Numbered from the stretch's first letter, positions 52,469 to 62,044 are shown. The stretch is 64,000 nucleotides of DNA from Micromonospora cremea (GCF_900143515.1 NZ_FSQT01000002.1:3783501-3847500); one strand, 5' to 3'. Numbers and translations are program-made. Notes: generated from the letters alone by a model not told the origin.

Positions 52469-52530
52469 AATGTGTGTTGCTGACAGGTGGAAGCGCGGCG
52501 GGTGGCCGCGTGGACGAGGGGGCGGATGAG

Positions 52531-55422
52531 ATGTCGGGGGATGGTGTGACGACAAGCAGGTCACGGAGCAAGGCCAGCGCGAGCGCCGGGCTGAAGATCG
52601 AGCGGGTGTGGACGACCGAGGGGGTTCACCCGTACGACGAGGTCACCTGGGAGCGCCGCGACGTCGTGATGACGAACTGGCGGGACGGCTCGATCAACTT
52701 CGAGCAGCGCGGGGTGGAGTTCCCGCAGTCGTGGAGCGTCAACGCGGCGAACATCGTGACCACCAAGTACTTCCGGGGCGCGGTGGGGACCCCGGAGCGG
52801 GAGTGGTCGCTCCGGCAGCTGATCGACCGGGTGGTCAGCACCTACCGCACCGCCGGTGAGGAGTACGGCTACTTCGCCAGCCCGGCCGACGCCGAGATCT
52901 TCGGGCACGAGCTGACCTGGATGCTGCTGCACCAGGTGTTCAGCTTCAACTCGCCGGTCTGGTTCAACGTCGGCACGCCGTCGCCGCAGCAGGTCAGCGC
53001 CTGCTTCATCCTGTCCGTCGACGACTCGATGGACTCGATCCTCGACTGGTACAAGGAGGAGGGGCTGATCTTCAAGGGCGGCTCCGGCTCCGGGGTCAAC
53101 CTGTCCCGCATCCGTTCGTCCCGCGAGCTGCTCTCCTCCGGAGGCAACGCCTCCGGTCCGGTCAGCTTCATGCGCGGCGCGGACGCCTCGGCCGGCACCA
53201 TCAAGTCCGGCGGCGCCACCCGGCGGGCGGCCAAGATGGTCATCCTCGACGTCGACCACCCGGACATCCAGGAGTTCGTGGTCACCAAGGCGCGCGAGGA
53301 GGACAAGATCCGCGCGCTGCGGGACGCCGGGTTCGACATGGACCTGGGCGGCTCCGACATCGTCAGCGTGCAGTACCAGAATGCCAACAACTCGGTCCGG
53401 GTCTCCGACGAGTTCATGACGGCGGTGGAGAACGACGGCGGTTTCGACCTGCGGGGTCGGCTCGATGGGGCGACCATCGAGACGGTCGAGGCGAAGAAGC
53501 TGTTCCGTTCGATCTCCCAGGCCGCCTGGGAGTGCGCCGACCCGGGCCTGCAGTACGACGACACCATCAACGACTGGCACACCTGCCCGGAGACCGGCCG
53601 GATCACCGCGTCGAACCCGTGCTCGGAGTACCTGCACCTGGACAATTCCTCGTGCAACCTGGCCTCGCTCAACCTGATGAAGTTCCTCAAGGCCGACGGC
53701 GGCTTCGACGTGGAGAAGTTCGTCAGGTCGGTCGAGTTCGTCATCACCGCGATGGACATCTCGATCTGCTTCGCCGACTTCCCGACGGAGAAGATCGGTG
53801 AGACCTCCCGCGCCTACCGGCAGCTCGGCATCGGCTACGCCAACCTCGGCGCCCTGCTGATGGCCACCGGCCTGCCGTACGACTCGGAGCAGGGCCGCTC
53901 GGTCGCCGCGGCGATCACGTCCCTGATGACGGGTACCGCCTACCGCCGCTCGGCCGAGCTGGCCGGTGTCGTCGGCGCGTACGACGGCTACGCCCGCAAC
54001 GCCGAGCCGCACAAGCGGGTCATGCGCAAGCACGCGGCGGCCAACGACGAGATCAAGCCCACCAGCCCGGTGGCCACCGCGATCGTCCGCGAGGCGACCA
54101 AGCAGTGGACCCAGGGCAACAAGATCGGCGACAAGTTCGGCTGGCGCAACTCGCAGGCCAGCGTCCTCGCCCCGACCGGCACCATCGGCTTCATGATGGA
54201 CTGCGACACGACCGGCGTGGAGCCGGACCTGGCGCTGGTCAAGTTCAAGAAGCTGGTCGGCGGCGGCTCGATGCAGATCGTCAACCAGACGGTGCCGCGT
54301 GCCCTGCGCAGCCTCGGCTACCCCGAGGAGCAGGTCGAGGCGATCGTCGAGCACATCGCCGACCACGGCCACGTGGTGGACGCTCCCGGCCTCAAGCCGG
54401 AGCACTACGCGGTCTTCGACTGCGCGATGGGGGAGCGGTCGATCGCCCCGATGGGCCACGTGCGGATGATGGCGGCCATCCAGCCGTTCGTCTCCGGCGC
54501 CATCTCCAAGACGGTCAACATGCCGGAGGCGGCCACCGTCGAGGACGTCGAGAAGATCTACTTCGAGGGCTGGAAGCTCGGCCTCAAGGCGCTGGCGATC
54601 TACCGGGACAACTGCAAGGTCGGCCAGCCGCTCTCGGTGGCCAAGTCCAACAAGGCCACCTCGCCGGCGGCCGTCGAGGCCGCCACGGCCGCGCCGGTCG
54701 TCGAGAAGGTCGTCGAGTACCGGCCGGTGCGCAAGCGTCTGCCGAAGAAGCGCCCGTCCGAGACGGTCTCCTTCTCCGTCGGCGGTGCCGAGGGCTACCT
54801 CACCGCGTCGTCCTACCCGGACGACGGCCTCGGCGAGGTCTTCCTCAAGATGTCCAAGCAGGGCTCCACCCTGGCCGGGGTGATGGACGCCTTCTCGGTG
54901 GCCATCAGCATCGGCCTGCAGTACGGCGTGCCGCTGGAGACGTTCGTCAGCAAGTTCACCAACATGCGCTTCGAGCCGGCTGGGATGACCGACGACCCGG
55001 ACGTGCGCATGGCGGCCTCGGTGATGGACTACATCTTCCGTCGCCTGGCGCTGGACTTCCTGCCGTACGAGCGCCGCGCCGAGCTGGGCATCTTCACCGC
55101 TTCGGAGCGGGCCGCGCAGCTGCGGGCCGAGGCCGACGCGGAGAGTGCCGCGGTGACCGGTGCGGAGCTCACCGCGATGGCGTCCTCGGCGCCGGTGGAG
55201 GCCCCGGCCAAGCCGGAGGCCGTCGCGCAGCCGGCGCAGGAGATGGCCGAGGTGGCCGCCGCCAAGCCGGCCCCGAACGTGGGCTCCAGCACCGAACTGC
55301 TGGAGGCCGTGATCGGCAAGGCCGCCGACGCGCCGCTCTGCTTCACCTGCGGCACGAAGATGCGCCCGGCCGGTAGCTGCTACGTCTGCGAGGGCTGCGG
55401 CTCCACCAGCGGCTGCAGCTGA
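52531..55422 (+). CDS. nrdJ: Vitamin B12-dependent ribonucleotide reductase
   Basis: A 963-residue class II reductase. The large-subunit core has the Cys sites SACFILSV, NPCSEYLHLDNSSCNLASLNL and the substrate loop APTGTIGFMMDCDTTGVEPDLALVKFKKLVGGG. A TSCPD region (VSFSVGGAEGYLTASSYPDDGLGEVFLKM) follows. The C terminus is a Cys-rich tail (CFTCGTKM ... CYVCEGCGSTSGC) for redox recycling. ATG 52531 is preceded by GAGGGG; GTG 52546 is an alternative. It is co-transcribed with nrdR. Confidence 0.96.
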   Translation: MSGDGVTTSRSRSKASASAGLKIERVWTTEGVHPYDEVTWERRDVVMTNWRDGSINFEQRGVEFPQSWSVNAANIVTTKYFRGAVGTPEREWSLRQLIDRVVSTYRTAGEEYGYFASPADAEIFGHELTWMLLHQVFSFNSPVWFNVGTPSPQQVSACFILSVDDSMDSILDWYKEEGLIFKGGSGSGVNLSRIRSSRELLSSGGNASGPVSFMRGADASAGTIKSGGATRRAAKMVILDVDHPDIQEFVVTKAREEDKIRALRDAGFDMDLGGSDIVSVQYQNANNSVRVSDEFMTAVENDGGFDLRGRLDGATIETVEAKKLFRSISQAAWECADPGLQYDDTINDWHTCPETGRITASNPCSEYLHLDNSSCNLASLNLMKFLKADGGFDVEKFVRSVEFVITAMDISICFADFPTEKIGETSRAYRQLGIGYANLGALLMATGLPYDSEQGRSVAAAITSLMTGTAYRRSAELAGVVGAYDGYARNAEPHKRVMRKHAAANDEIKPTSPVATAIVREATKQWTQGNKIGDKFGWRNSQASVLAPTGTIGFMMDCDTTGVEPDLALVKFKKLVGGGSMQIVNQTVPRALRSLGYPEEQVEAIVEHIADHGHVVDAPGLKPEHYAVFDCAMGERSIAPMGHVRMMAAIQPFVSGAISKTVNMPEAATVEDVEKIYFEGWKLGLKALAIYRDNCKVGQPLSVAKSNKATSPAAVEAATAAPVVEKVVEYRPVRKRLPKKRPSETVSFSVGGAEGYLTASSYPDDGLGEVFLKMSKQGSTLAGVMDAFSVAISIGLQYGVPLETFVSKFTNMRFEPAGMTDDPDVRMAASVMDYIFRRLALDFLPYERRAELGIFTASERAAQLRAEADAESAAVTGAELTAMASSAPVEAPAKPEAVAQPAQEMAEVAAAKPAPNVGSSTELLEAVIGKAADAPLCFTCGTKMRPAGSCYVCEGCGSTSGCS

Positions 55423-55440
55423 CATACGACAGAAGCGGCC

Positions 55441-55473
55441 CTGCCCCGGCCTCCTGATCGGAGGGCGGGGCAG
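55441..55473. terminator. Terminator after nrdJ
   Basis: CTGCCCCGGCCTCC and GGAGGGCGGGGCAG pair at 13 of 14 positions around a 5-nt loop, 18 nt past the nrdJ stop. Confidence 0.75.
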
Positions 55474-55524
55474 CGCCGTTTCCAGGTCGTCGCGGACTCG
55501 CGCGGAGGACATGTGCTCGTTGGC

Positions 55525-55566
55525 CGGTATACCTCACAGGCATATCTATGACTGTGCGGTATACCG
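55525..55566. repeat. Long hairpin with conserved 12-nt loop, copy 2
   Basis: CGGTATACCTCACAG (55525-55539) and CTGTGCGGTATACCG (55552-55566) pair at 14 of 15 positions. The loop is GCATATCTATGA, identical to that of copy 1 at 7233-7276. It lies past the nrdJ terminator and about 160 nt before the DUF2332 gene. Confidence 0.8.
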
Positions 55567-55724
55567 CTCACCGTGGCGGGTGCCATCGACCCCAGCCTGG
55601 AGAGAAAGGCGCGGCGAGCGGCGGAACCGCGAGTTGGCCAGGTCAGGGCCGGGCGAACAGGGAGGCCTTAGTTCGAGCGGAACCTACGTTCGCCGAGGCG
55701 GGAGATGGCTGCGACGATCAGGGC

Positions 55725-56660
55725 ATGACGACCGCCGAGGCGTATGCCAGGTTCGCCGGCCGCGAGGTGCGCGGGGTCTCGCCCGCGTACGAGCGGCTGT
55801 CCCGGGCGGTGTCCCGCGACGACGAGCTGCTCGCCCTGCTCGACGGGCTTCCGCCGGCCAAGCGGCAGCCGAACCTGTTGTTCGGCGTCGTCCGGTGGCT
55901 CGGCGGCCCGGTCGAGGACCCGGCCGCGTTTCACGACTACACCCTGACGAACTGGACGACCATCGAGGCGCAGGTGCGGGCTCGGGCCACCCAGACCAAC
56001 GAGGCCGGCCGGTGTGCGGTCCTGCTGCCGGTGCTCGCCGCGCTGCCGCAGCCGCTCGCCCTGCTGGAGGTCGGCGCGTCCGCCGGGCTCTGCCTCTATC
56101 CCGACCGGTACGCCTACCGGTACGGCGAGCACCGGGTCGGCTCCGGGGAGCCGGTCCTGGAGTGCGCGGCCACGGGGTTGGCGCCGCCGGCACGCGTACC
56201 GGAGGTGGTGTGGCGGGCCGGCCTGGACCTCAACCCCCTCGACGTGACCGACCCCGGTGACGTGTCCTGGTTGGACGCGCTGATCTGGCCGGAGCACGAG
56301 CACCGGCGGGCCCGGCTGCGGGCCGCGACGGCGATCGCCGCGGCCGATCCGCCACTGCTGATCCGCGGCGACCTGGTGGACGACCTGCCGGCGCTGGCCG
56401 CGCGGGCACCGGCCGGCGCGACCCTCGTGGTGTTCCACACCTCCGTGCTCTACCAGGTGCCCGTGCCGCGCCGGGAGGCGTTCGTCCGGCTGGTCGATGG
56501 GCTGCCCGCGCACTGGGTCGCCAACGAGGCCCCGGAGGTGCTGCCGCACGAGGGGCTGCCGGAGCCGCCGGAGGAGGGGCTGCACAACGTCCTGGCGCTT
56601 GACGGCAGGCCACTGGCCTGGACCCGGGGGCACGGCCAAGCCATCACCTGGTTCGCCTGA
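55725..56660 (+). CDS. DUF2332 protein
   Basis: A 311-residue protein matching DUF2332 (RLSRAVSRDDELLALLDGLP, QPNLLFGVVRWLGG, LLEVGASAGLCLYPDRYAYRY). The glycine-containing EVGASAGL segment resembles a SAM-binding motif I, so a methyltransferase-like fold is possible. ATG 55725 lacks a clear ribosome site. No operon partner is evident. Confidence 0.85.
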   Translation: MTTAEAYARFAGREVRGVSPAYERLSRAVSRDDELLALLDGLPPAKRQPNLLFGVVRWLGGPVEDPAAFHDYTLTNWTTIEAQVRARATQTNEAGRCAVLLPVLAALPQPLALLEVGASAGLCLYPDRYAYRYGEHRVGSGEPVLECAATGLAPPARVPEVVWRAGLDLNPLDVTDPGDVSWLDALIWPEHEHRRARLRAATAIAAADPPLLIRGDLVDDLPALAARAPAGATLVVFHTSVLYQVPVPRREAFVRLVDGLPAHWVANEAPEVLPHEGLPEPPEEGLHNVLALDGRPLAWTRGHGQAITWFA

Positions 56661-56699
56661 CGCCGTCAGCCGACCCGACCGTCGGCGGTCGCCGACGGT

Positions 56700-57653
56700 T
56701 CAGCAGGCCGGCGACGGCATTCGGGCGCGCAGGGCACGGCTGAACCAGTCCAGCGCCGGTGCCACCGCGCCACCGGTCGACCAGCCGTTGATCACGGCGA
56801 GCAGGTCGAGGTACCGGTCCCGGCGGGGATCGTTCGCGGTGTCCAGCCGGTCCAGCAACCGCCGGCGCAGGTCGGCGTCGTCGGGGCTGGCGCTGAGGCC
56901 CGCGTAGCGGGTGGTGACGGCCCTGATCACCGGGTCGGCCTCGGGCCCGGCCGGGTCCAGGCCGGCAGCCAGGGCGGGGGCCACCGCGTCCCGAACCACC
57001 GCGACGGCGTCCGGGCGCGGTAGCCCCGGGACGTCGTGGTCGGCGGCGTACTCCCGCACCAGCCGTCGCATGCTGGCCCGGAAGTCCGGGTCCTGGGCCA
57101 GCTCGGCCAGCTCCACCCACGCCTGCACCTGCTCGGTGCGGGGATCGTCGGGCAGCTCCGGGGTCAGCGACCGCATGATCCCCGGGTACGCCGGTGCGGT
57201 GGCCGCACCGTCGAATACGGCGTCGAGGAAGTCGGTGACGAGCCGGTGACGCTCCTGTCCGGAGAGCCGGGCGAGCCTGTGCAGCAGTTCCATCTGCTCG
57301 GCGCCTCCGCCGCGCCGGGCGGCCTCGGTGAGCACCGCTTGGCGCAGCCGCAGCACGCGGATCTGCACCGCCAACGCCTCGGCGTGCGCGGCGGCCACCT
57401 CTGCCAACGGCACCTCGCGGTCCACCACCCGCCGGATGGCGGCGAGGTCCACGCCGAGGTCGCGCAGCGTCCGGACCAGCTCCAGTCGGGCGACCGCGTC
57501 CGGGCCGTAGCGGCGGTAGCCGGCCGGACTCCGGTCGGTGGGTGGCACGATCCCCCGGTCCGCGTAGTACCGGATGGTCTTGACGCTCAGGCCGGTCCGC
57601 CGGGCCAGTTCGCCGATCGTGTAACGCGTTTCGCCGTTCATGTCCCTCACCAT
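56700..57653 (-). CDS. MerR family regulator with long helical effector domain
   Basis: A 317-residue protein. The MerR winged helix is clear (YTIGELARRTGLSVKTIRYYADRGIVPPTDRSPAGYRRYGPDAV). A long helical C-terminal region of about 200 residues, without a Cys cluster, suggests an organic effector. ATG 57653 has GGGGGGAG at good distance; ATG 57641 is the alternative. The hydrolase remnant just upstream was probably once its operon partner. Confidence 0.85.
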   Translation of the reverse strand: MVRDMNGETRYTIGELARRTGLSVKTIRYYADRGIVPPTDRSPAGYRRYGPDAVARLELVRTLRDLGVDLAAIRRVVDREVPLAEVAAAHAEALAVQIRVLRLRQAVLTEAARRGGGAEQMELLHRLARLSGQERHRLVTDFLDAVFDGAATAPAYPGIMRSLTPELPDDPRTEQVQAWVELAELAQDPDFRASMRRLVREYAADHDVPGLPRPDAVAVVRDAVAPALAAGLDPAGPEADPVIRAVTTRYAGLSASPDDADLRRRLLDRLDTANDPRRDRYLDLLAVINGWSTGGAVAPALDWFSRALRARMPSPAC

Positions 57654-57696
57654 GCTGTCTCCCCCCGGTGGAGACTCAAGCGGCTGGTGCCGATGG

Positions 57697-57795
57697 TCAG
57701 CCGAGGAACGCCGCGAGCCTCGCGGTGAACCGGTCGGCGTCGTCGAGCCACGGGTAGTGTCCCGCGCCCGGCTGCACGACCAGCTCGGCGCCTGA
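57697..57795 (-). pseudogene. C-terminal remnant of an alpha/beta hydrolase
   Basis: The last 32 codons of a hydrolase remain: AELVVQPGAGHYPWLDD, with the catalytic-type His in GAGHYPW, then DRFTARLAAFLG and a stop. There is no N-terminal part; the sequence merges with the 3' end of the MFS gene at 57806. A deletion appears to have removed the rest. Confidence 0.7.
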
Positions 57796-57805
57796 ACACA
57801 CCCTC

Positions 57806-59119
57806 TCAGCTCCCGCCGGCCCTGTGGGTGCCGTCCCCGGCGGCCAGGCCCGGCGGCATGTTTCGCATCCGACGCAGCGGGGAGCAGACCACGAACAGGC
57901 ACGCGGCCCAGGTGCCCAGCACGCACACCCAGAGGGCGCCGCGCAGTCCCAGCGCGGTGCCGAGCGCGCCGCCGGTCAGCGCGCCGAGCGGGATCACCCC
58001 GAAGCAGATCCAGAGGAACGCCGCGTTGACCCGACCGAGGATCGCCGGCGGGGTGATGCGCTGCCGGTACGACATCGCCGCCACGTTGAACAGCACCGCG
58101 TTGGCCGAGAACGCGGCCAGCCCGACCCCGTAGAGCAGCAACCCCCAACCGGGCTGCGCCAGTGGCATGAGCAGGTAGAACGGGCCCGGCGCGGTCATCG
58201 CCACCCAGATCACCCGGGCCGAGCCGAGCCAGGCCGACAGGCGGGCAGCCAGCACCCCCACCACCAGCCCGCCGACCGCGCTGACCGAGAAGACCAGCCC
58301 CACCTGCACCGGGGCGGCGTGCAGCTCGCGGACCAGGAACGTCACCTCGATCGAGGCGGACGCCATCACCCAGAAGTTCGACCAAGTGGTGCAGGCCAGG
58401 ATGCTGACCAGGATCGGCTGCCGCCGGATGAAACCGAGTCCGTCGGTCAGCTCCACCCGCAGCGGCACCCGGGGCGCCGGCTCACGACGTACCGGCGCCT
58501 CCCGGATCAGGATCAGCGTCAGCGCGCTGACCAGGAAGGCGAACCCGTTGGCCAGGAACGTCCGGGCGGCGCCGACCAGCCCGATGAGCGCGCCACTGAC
58601 CGTCGGGCCGACGAGTTCGGCGGCGTCCTCACTGATGGTGAGCTTGGCGTTGCCGTCCACCAGCAGGTCCGCCGGCACCAGCCGGGGCAGCATGCTCTTG
58701 TACGACACGGTGAACATCACGGTCAGCACCCCGCCGAGCCCGACCACCACGTACAGGAAGGGCAGAGTGAGCTGGCCGACCAGGGCGGCCACCGGCAGCG
58801 ACAGCATGAGCGCGGCCCGCCCCAGGTCACACGCGATCATCAGCCGCCGCTGGTCGAGCCGGTCGGCGACGATGCCCGCCGGCAGCGAGAAGAGCAGGTA
58901 CGGCAGCCAGGCCAGGACGGTCAGCAGGGAGACCTGGAAGACGCTGGCGTTCAGGGTGTCGGCGGCGAGCAGCGGCACCGCCACGTTGGCGATCCGGGTG
59001 CCCAGCTCGCTGACCGTCTGACCACCCCAGAGCAGCAGGAAGTTCCTGCTGCGCCACAGCGACGGGTCGGGCCCCGTCGCGCCCGCCGGAGCCTGGGTCA
59101 TCTGCTGGGTCACGGTCAC
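57806..59119 (-). CDS. MFS transporter (MFS_3/enterobactin-exporter type)
   Basis: A 437-residue protein of about 12 helices. FLLLWGGQTVSELGTRIANVAVPLLAADTL, GIVADRLDQRRLMIACDLGRA and ILGRVNAAFLWICFGVIPLGALTGG are typical of the EntS-like group of exporters. It starts at GTG 59119. The compound exported is unknown. It may have been brought next to the MerR gene by the deletion noted above. Confidence 0.85.
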   Translation of the reverse strand: MTVTQQMTQAPAGATGPDPSLWRSRNFLLLWGGQTVSELGTRIANVAVPLLAADTLNASVFQVSLLTVLAWLPYLLFSLPAGIVADRLDQRRLMIACDLGRAALMLSLPVAALVGQLTLPFLYVVVGLGGVLTVMFTVSYKSMLPRLVPADLLVDGNAKLTISEDAAELVGPTVSGALIGLVGAARTFLANGFAFLVSALTLILIREAPVRREPAPRVPLRVELTDGLGFIRRQPILVSILACTTWSNFWVMASASIEVTFLVRELHAAPVQVGLVFSVSAVGGLVVGVLAARLSAWLGSARVIWVAMTAPGPFYLLMPLAQPGWGLLLYGVGLAAFSANAVLFNVAAMSYRQRITPPAILGRVNAAFLWICFGVIPLGALTGGALGTALGLRGALWVCVLGTWAACLFVVCSPLRRMRNMPPGLAAGDGTHRAGGS

Positions 59120-59293
59120 AGCCTGTCTGTGCGGTCACGCGTGCCACCGGACGGCGGCCCGGGGACCCTATCGGGGCCGCGATCGCACACGACACCGCTT
59201 TTCGCGCCGCCCGGCCGGGTCGCCGGGCCGCTCCGCGGGGCGGGTACGGTCCCAGGGCCGCCGGCGCCCCGGCGGCGGAACGGAGGTCCACCA

Positions 59294-60283
59294 GTGTCCA
59301 TCGCCCTGATCACCCTCGGCGGCACGATCGCGATGGGCGGCGTCGACGCCAGCCGCCCGGGCGTGGTCACCCGGCTCACCGGCGCGGACCTCACCGCCGC
59401 CGTGCCCGGCCTCGCCGAGCTGGGCGTACCCGTGGACGTGCGGGACACCCACGCGGTGCCCAGCGCCAACCTCACCGGCCGCCACCTGCTCGACGTGGTC
59501 GCGGAGGCGTCCCGGGCGGTGACCGGCGGCGCGACCGGCGTGGTGGTCACCCAGGGCACCGACACGGTGGAGGAGACGGCGTTCCTGGCCGATCTGGTCT
59601 GGCCGCACGCCGCCCCACTGGTGTTCACCGGCGCGATGCGCAACCCCACCCTGGCCGGCGCGGACGGCCCGGCGAACCTGCTCGCGGCACTGCGGGTGGC
59701 CGCCGCGCCGGCCACCCGTGACCTGGGTGTGCTGGTCGCCGTCAACGACGAGGTGCACGCCGCCCGCTGGCTGCGCAAGACACACAGCACCAGCACCGCC
59801 ACCTTCGCCGCGCCCAACGCCGGCCCGATCGGGCAGGTGATCGAGGGGGAGGTGCGGGTGCTGAGCCGGCCGCAGCGGCACGAACCGCTGCCGCCGGCCG
59901 ACCCGGACCGGCTCGAAGCGACCCGGGTGGCCCTGTACGTGGTGACGCTGGAAGATGACGGGCTGCTGCTGGACGGGCTGGCCGACACCCACCAGGGCCT
60001 GGTGGTGGCCGGCTTCGGCGTGGGGCACGTGCCCGCCGCCCTGGCCCCGGTGCTCGGCGATCTCGCCGGCCGGATGCCGGTCGTGCTCACCTCCCGATCC
60101 GGGGCCGGGTCGGTGCTGCGGCACACGTACGGGGCGGTCGGCTCGGAGACCGACCTGCAACGGCGCGGGCTGCTCAACGGCGGGTTGCTCGACCCGTACA
60201 AGGCGCGGGTGCTGCTGCGCCTGCTGCTCGCCGCCGGCGCCGGCCGCGACGAGGTGGCCGCCGCGCTGGCCCGGCACGGTTGA
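59294..60283 (+). CDS. L-asparaginase
   Basis: A 329-residue cytoplasmic-type asparaginase. The two catalytic motifs are ITLGGTIAM and VVVTQGTDTVEETA; a third conserved block is FTGAMRNPTLAGADGPANLL. GTG 59294 has GGAGGT 6 nt upstream. It hydrolyses asparagine to aspartate and ammonia. There is no signal peptide. Confidence 0.92.
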   Translation: MSIALITLGGTIAMGGVDASRPGVVTRLTGADLTAAVPGLAELGVPVDVRDTHAVPSANLTGRHLLDVVAEASRAVTGGATGVVVTQGTDTVEETAFLADLVWPHAAPLVFTGAMRNPTLAGADGPANLLAALRVAAAPATRDLGVLVAVNDEVHAARWLRKTHSTSTATFAAPNAGPIGQVIEGEVRVLSRPQRHEPLPPADPDRLEATRVALYVVTLEDDGLLLDGLADTHQGLVVAGFGVGHVPAALAPVLGDLAGRMPVVLTSRSGAGSVLRHTYGAVGSETDLQRRGLLNGGLLDPYKARVLLRLLLAAGAGRDEVAAALARHG

Positions 60284-60326
60284 GCCGGGCGCCGGCGCCA
60301 CCGGACGGCGTCCCTAGAATGCTGCG

Positions 60327-60581
60327 GTGACCGGAGAGCGACGACCGTTGGCGGACCGGCCGCTCACCGAGCCGCACCCGTCCCGGCTGCCGCCCGAGCA
60401 CCCCGACCGGTCCCGGATTCTCGCCGCGCACACGGCCGCGCTGGCCGCGGAGGAGGCTGGCTACCTCGACCCGGCGACCGGACTGTTCGTGCTCAGCGCC
60501 GGTTTCCTGGCCCGCCGGGGCACCTGCTGCGGACGTGGCTGCCGGCACTGCCCATACGTGGATGACCCGCTGGCCGGATGA
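60327..60581 (+). CDS. DUF5522 protein
   Basis: An 84-residue protein ending with GTCCGRGCRHCPY, the hallmark of DUF5522; the Cys/His cluster probably binds metal. GTG 60327 lies 43 nt after asparaginase, so co-transcription is likely. Confidence 0.85.
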   Translation: MTGERRPLADRPLTEPHPSRLPPEHPDRSRILAAHTAALAAEEAGYLDPATGLFVLSAGFLARRGTCCGRGCRHCPYVDDPLAG

Positions 60582-60703
60582 GCGCCGGCCGGGTCGCGGC
60601 GGACCCGCCGAATGAGGGCTTCCGCCGGGCGCGGACACCCCGTACGGTGTCCGACGGACATCTGGCGGGCACCTTCCGCCGTCGGTCGGCGAGAGGGTGG
60701 AGC

Positions 60704-61252
60704 GTGCGCGGGCGGATCGTGGTCGCCGGGCTGGCGGGGCTGCTGGTGAGCGGCTGCGCCGCCGAGGCTGAGCCGGTGGCGGTGCCGCCGCCGGCGCCGA
60801 TCGCGGTGGACGTGGCGGCGTCGTCGTCGGGCGGCGCCTGCCGCCTGCTGGACTTCACCGTCATCGAGCAGCTGGTCAAGGTGCGCTTCGACGTGGCGGC
60901 CGCCAGCGAACGGGTCGACACGTACACCTGCGTCGTCCGGGCCGAGAGCGCGTCGCTGCCGGAGCTGACGCTGAGCGTGACCGACATCAAGATCGACAAG
61001 GCCACCTTCGCCGCGGACGTGGTGCCCGACAAGGCGGCGAAGGTCACCGGTCTGGGGCAGCAGGCGTACCGGCGGACCGTCGCCGCGGCGAGCGGGCACG
61101 GGCCGGTCGCCGAGGTGGGGTGGCTGGCCACCGAAGGGCGGCTGGCCACGCTGAGCTGGACGGCGGCGCGCGGTGTCGAGCGTTCGGCGGCCGAGAAGCT
61201 GATCGGCGACCTGATCGCACTGGCCAAGAAGGTGGACACCCGGGCGCTGTGA
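60704..61252 (+). CDS. Lipoprotein of unknown function
   Basis: A 182-residue protein with lipobox VSGC (Cys18). The mature part includes ACRLLDFTVIEQLVKVRFDVA and a Cys-bearing TYTCVV strand, a fold like DUF3558-type actinobacterial lipoproteins. The start GTG 60704 was chosen so that the signal peptide is N-terminal; GAGAGGG lies upstream. The frame is open to 60578. Confidence 0.8.
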   Translation: MRGRIVVAGLAGLLVSGCAAEAEPVAVPPPAPIAVDVAASSSGGACRLLDFTVIEQLVKVRFDVAAASERVDTYTCVVRAESASLPELTLSVTDIKIDKATFAADVVPDKAAKVTGLGQQAYRRTVAAASGHGPVAEVGWLATEGRLATLSWTAARGVERSAAEKLIGDLIALAKKVDTRAL

Positions 61253-61283
61253 CGCGGGGACCAGCCCTCCTGGCCGGCGGTGG

Positions 61284-61979
61284 TCAGTTGGCGGCGACGA
61301 AGACCCGGGAGGCGACCTCGCGGGGCAGCCGGACGCGATCTCCGGAACGGTCGATCGACACGCCGTCGCGCTCCTGGGCCACGGTCACCGTGGCGCCCGG
61401 GTCGACACCGGCGGCGTGCAGCTGGCGCAGCACGTCGGCGTTGGTCTGCACGCTCTCGCAGATCCGGCGCACCACGACCGGCCCGGAGAGGCCGGGGAAG
61501 GCCAGGTTGCGCTCACCCTCGCCGGCTTCGGTGGTTTCCGGCTCCGGCGAGCCCAGCTCCTCCAGCCCCGGGATCGGGTTGCCGTACGGCGAGCGGGTCG
61601 GCCGGTTGAGCAGGTCGTACACCCGCTTCTCCACGGCGTCGCTCATCACGTGCTCCCAGCGGCAGGCCTCCTCGTGGGCCTCCTCGTAGGGCATCCCGAT
61701 GACGTTGACCAGCAGCAGCTCGGCGAGGCGGTGCTTGCGCATCACGGAGACGGCGCTGCCGCGGCCCTGTGCGGTGAGCATCAGGTGCCGGTCGCCCTCG
61801 ACGGTGAGCAGGCCGTCACGCTCCATCCGGGCCACGGTCTGGCTCACGGTGGGACCGCTCTGCTTCAGGCGCTCGGCGATCCGAGCGCGCAGCGGCGGCA
61901 CACCCTCCTCCTCCAACTCGAGGATGGTGCGCAGGTACATTTCGGTCGTGTCGACTAGATCATGGCGATCGTGGCGCAT
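61284..61979 (-). CDS. DtxR/IdeR-family metal-dependent repressor
   Basis: A 231-residue repressor. The winged helix (HDLVDTTEMYLRTILELEEEGVPPLRARIAERLKQSGPTVSQTVARMERDGLL) is followed by the dimerisation and metal-site motif CRWEH, equal to Cys102, Glu105 and His106 of DtxR. A C-terminal SH3-like domain is present. It is an iron (or manganese) sensor. ATG 61979 follows AAGGAGG. Confidence 0.93.
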   Translation of the reverse strand: MRHDRHDLVDTTEMYLRTILELEEEGVPPLRARIAERLKQSGPTVSQTVARMERDGLLTVEGDRHLMLTAQGRGSAVSVMRKHRLAELLLVNVIGMPYEEAHEEACRWEHVMSDAVEKRVYDLLNRPTRSPYGNPIPGLEELGSPEPETTEAGEGERNLAFPGLSGPVVVRRICESVQTNADVLRQLHAAGVDPGATVTVAQERDGVSIDRSGDRVRLPREVASRVFVAAN

Positions 61980-62044
61980 CGGTGCCTCCTTCCGGCGGAG
62001 GTACTTCTGCGCTCAATCGTGTCGACCAGGTCGTGAGACTTCAT
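61955..62044 (-). other. Overlapping upstream ORF with a copy of the repressor's N-terminal codons
   Basis: A 29-codon frame beginning MKSHDLVDTIE, whose HDLVDT-x-E matches HDLVDTTE of the DtxR gene itself. It overlaps the repressor's ribosome site and start in another frame and stops at 61955. It may be a partial duplication or a regulatory uORF. Confidence 0.4.

Noticed and set aside
52561..55512. A 983-codon minus-strand frame across nrdJ
   Set aside because: It is antisense to an unmistakable ribonucleotide reductase, with Gly/Arg/His-rich shadow composition.
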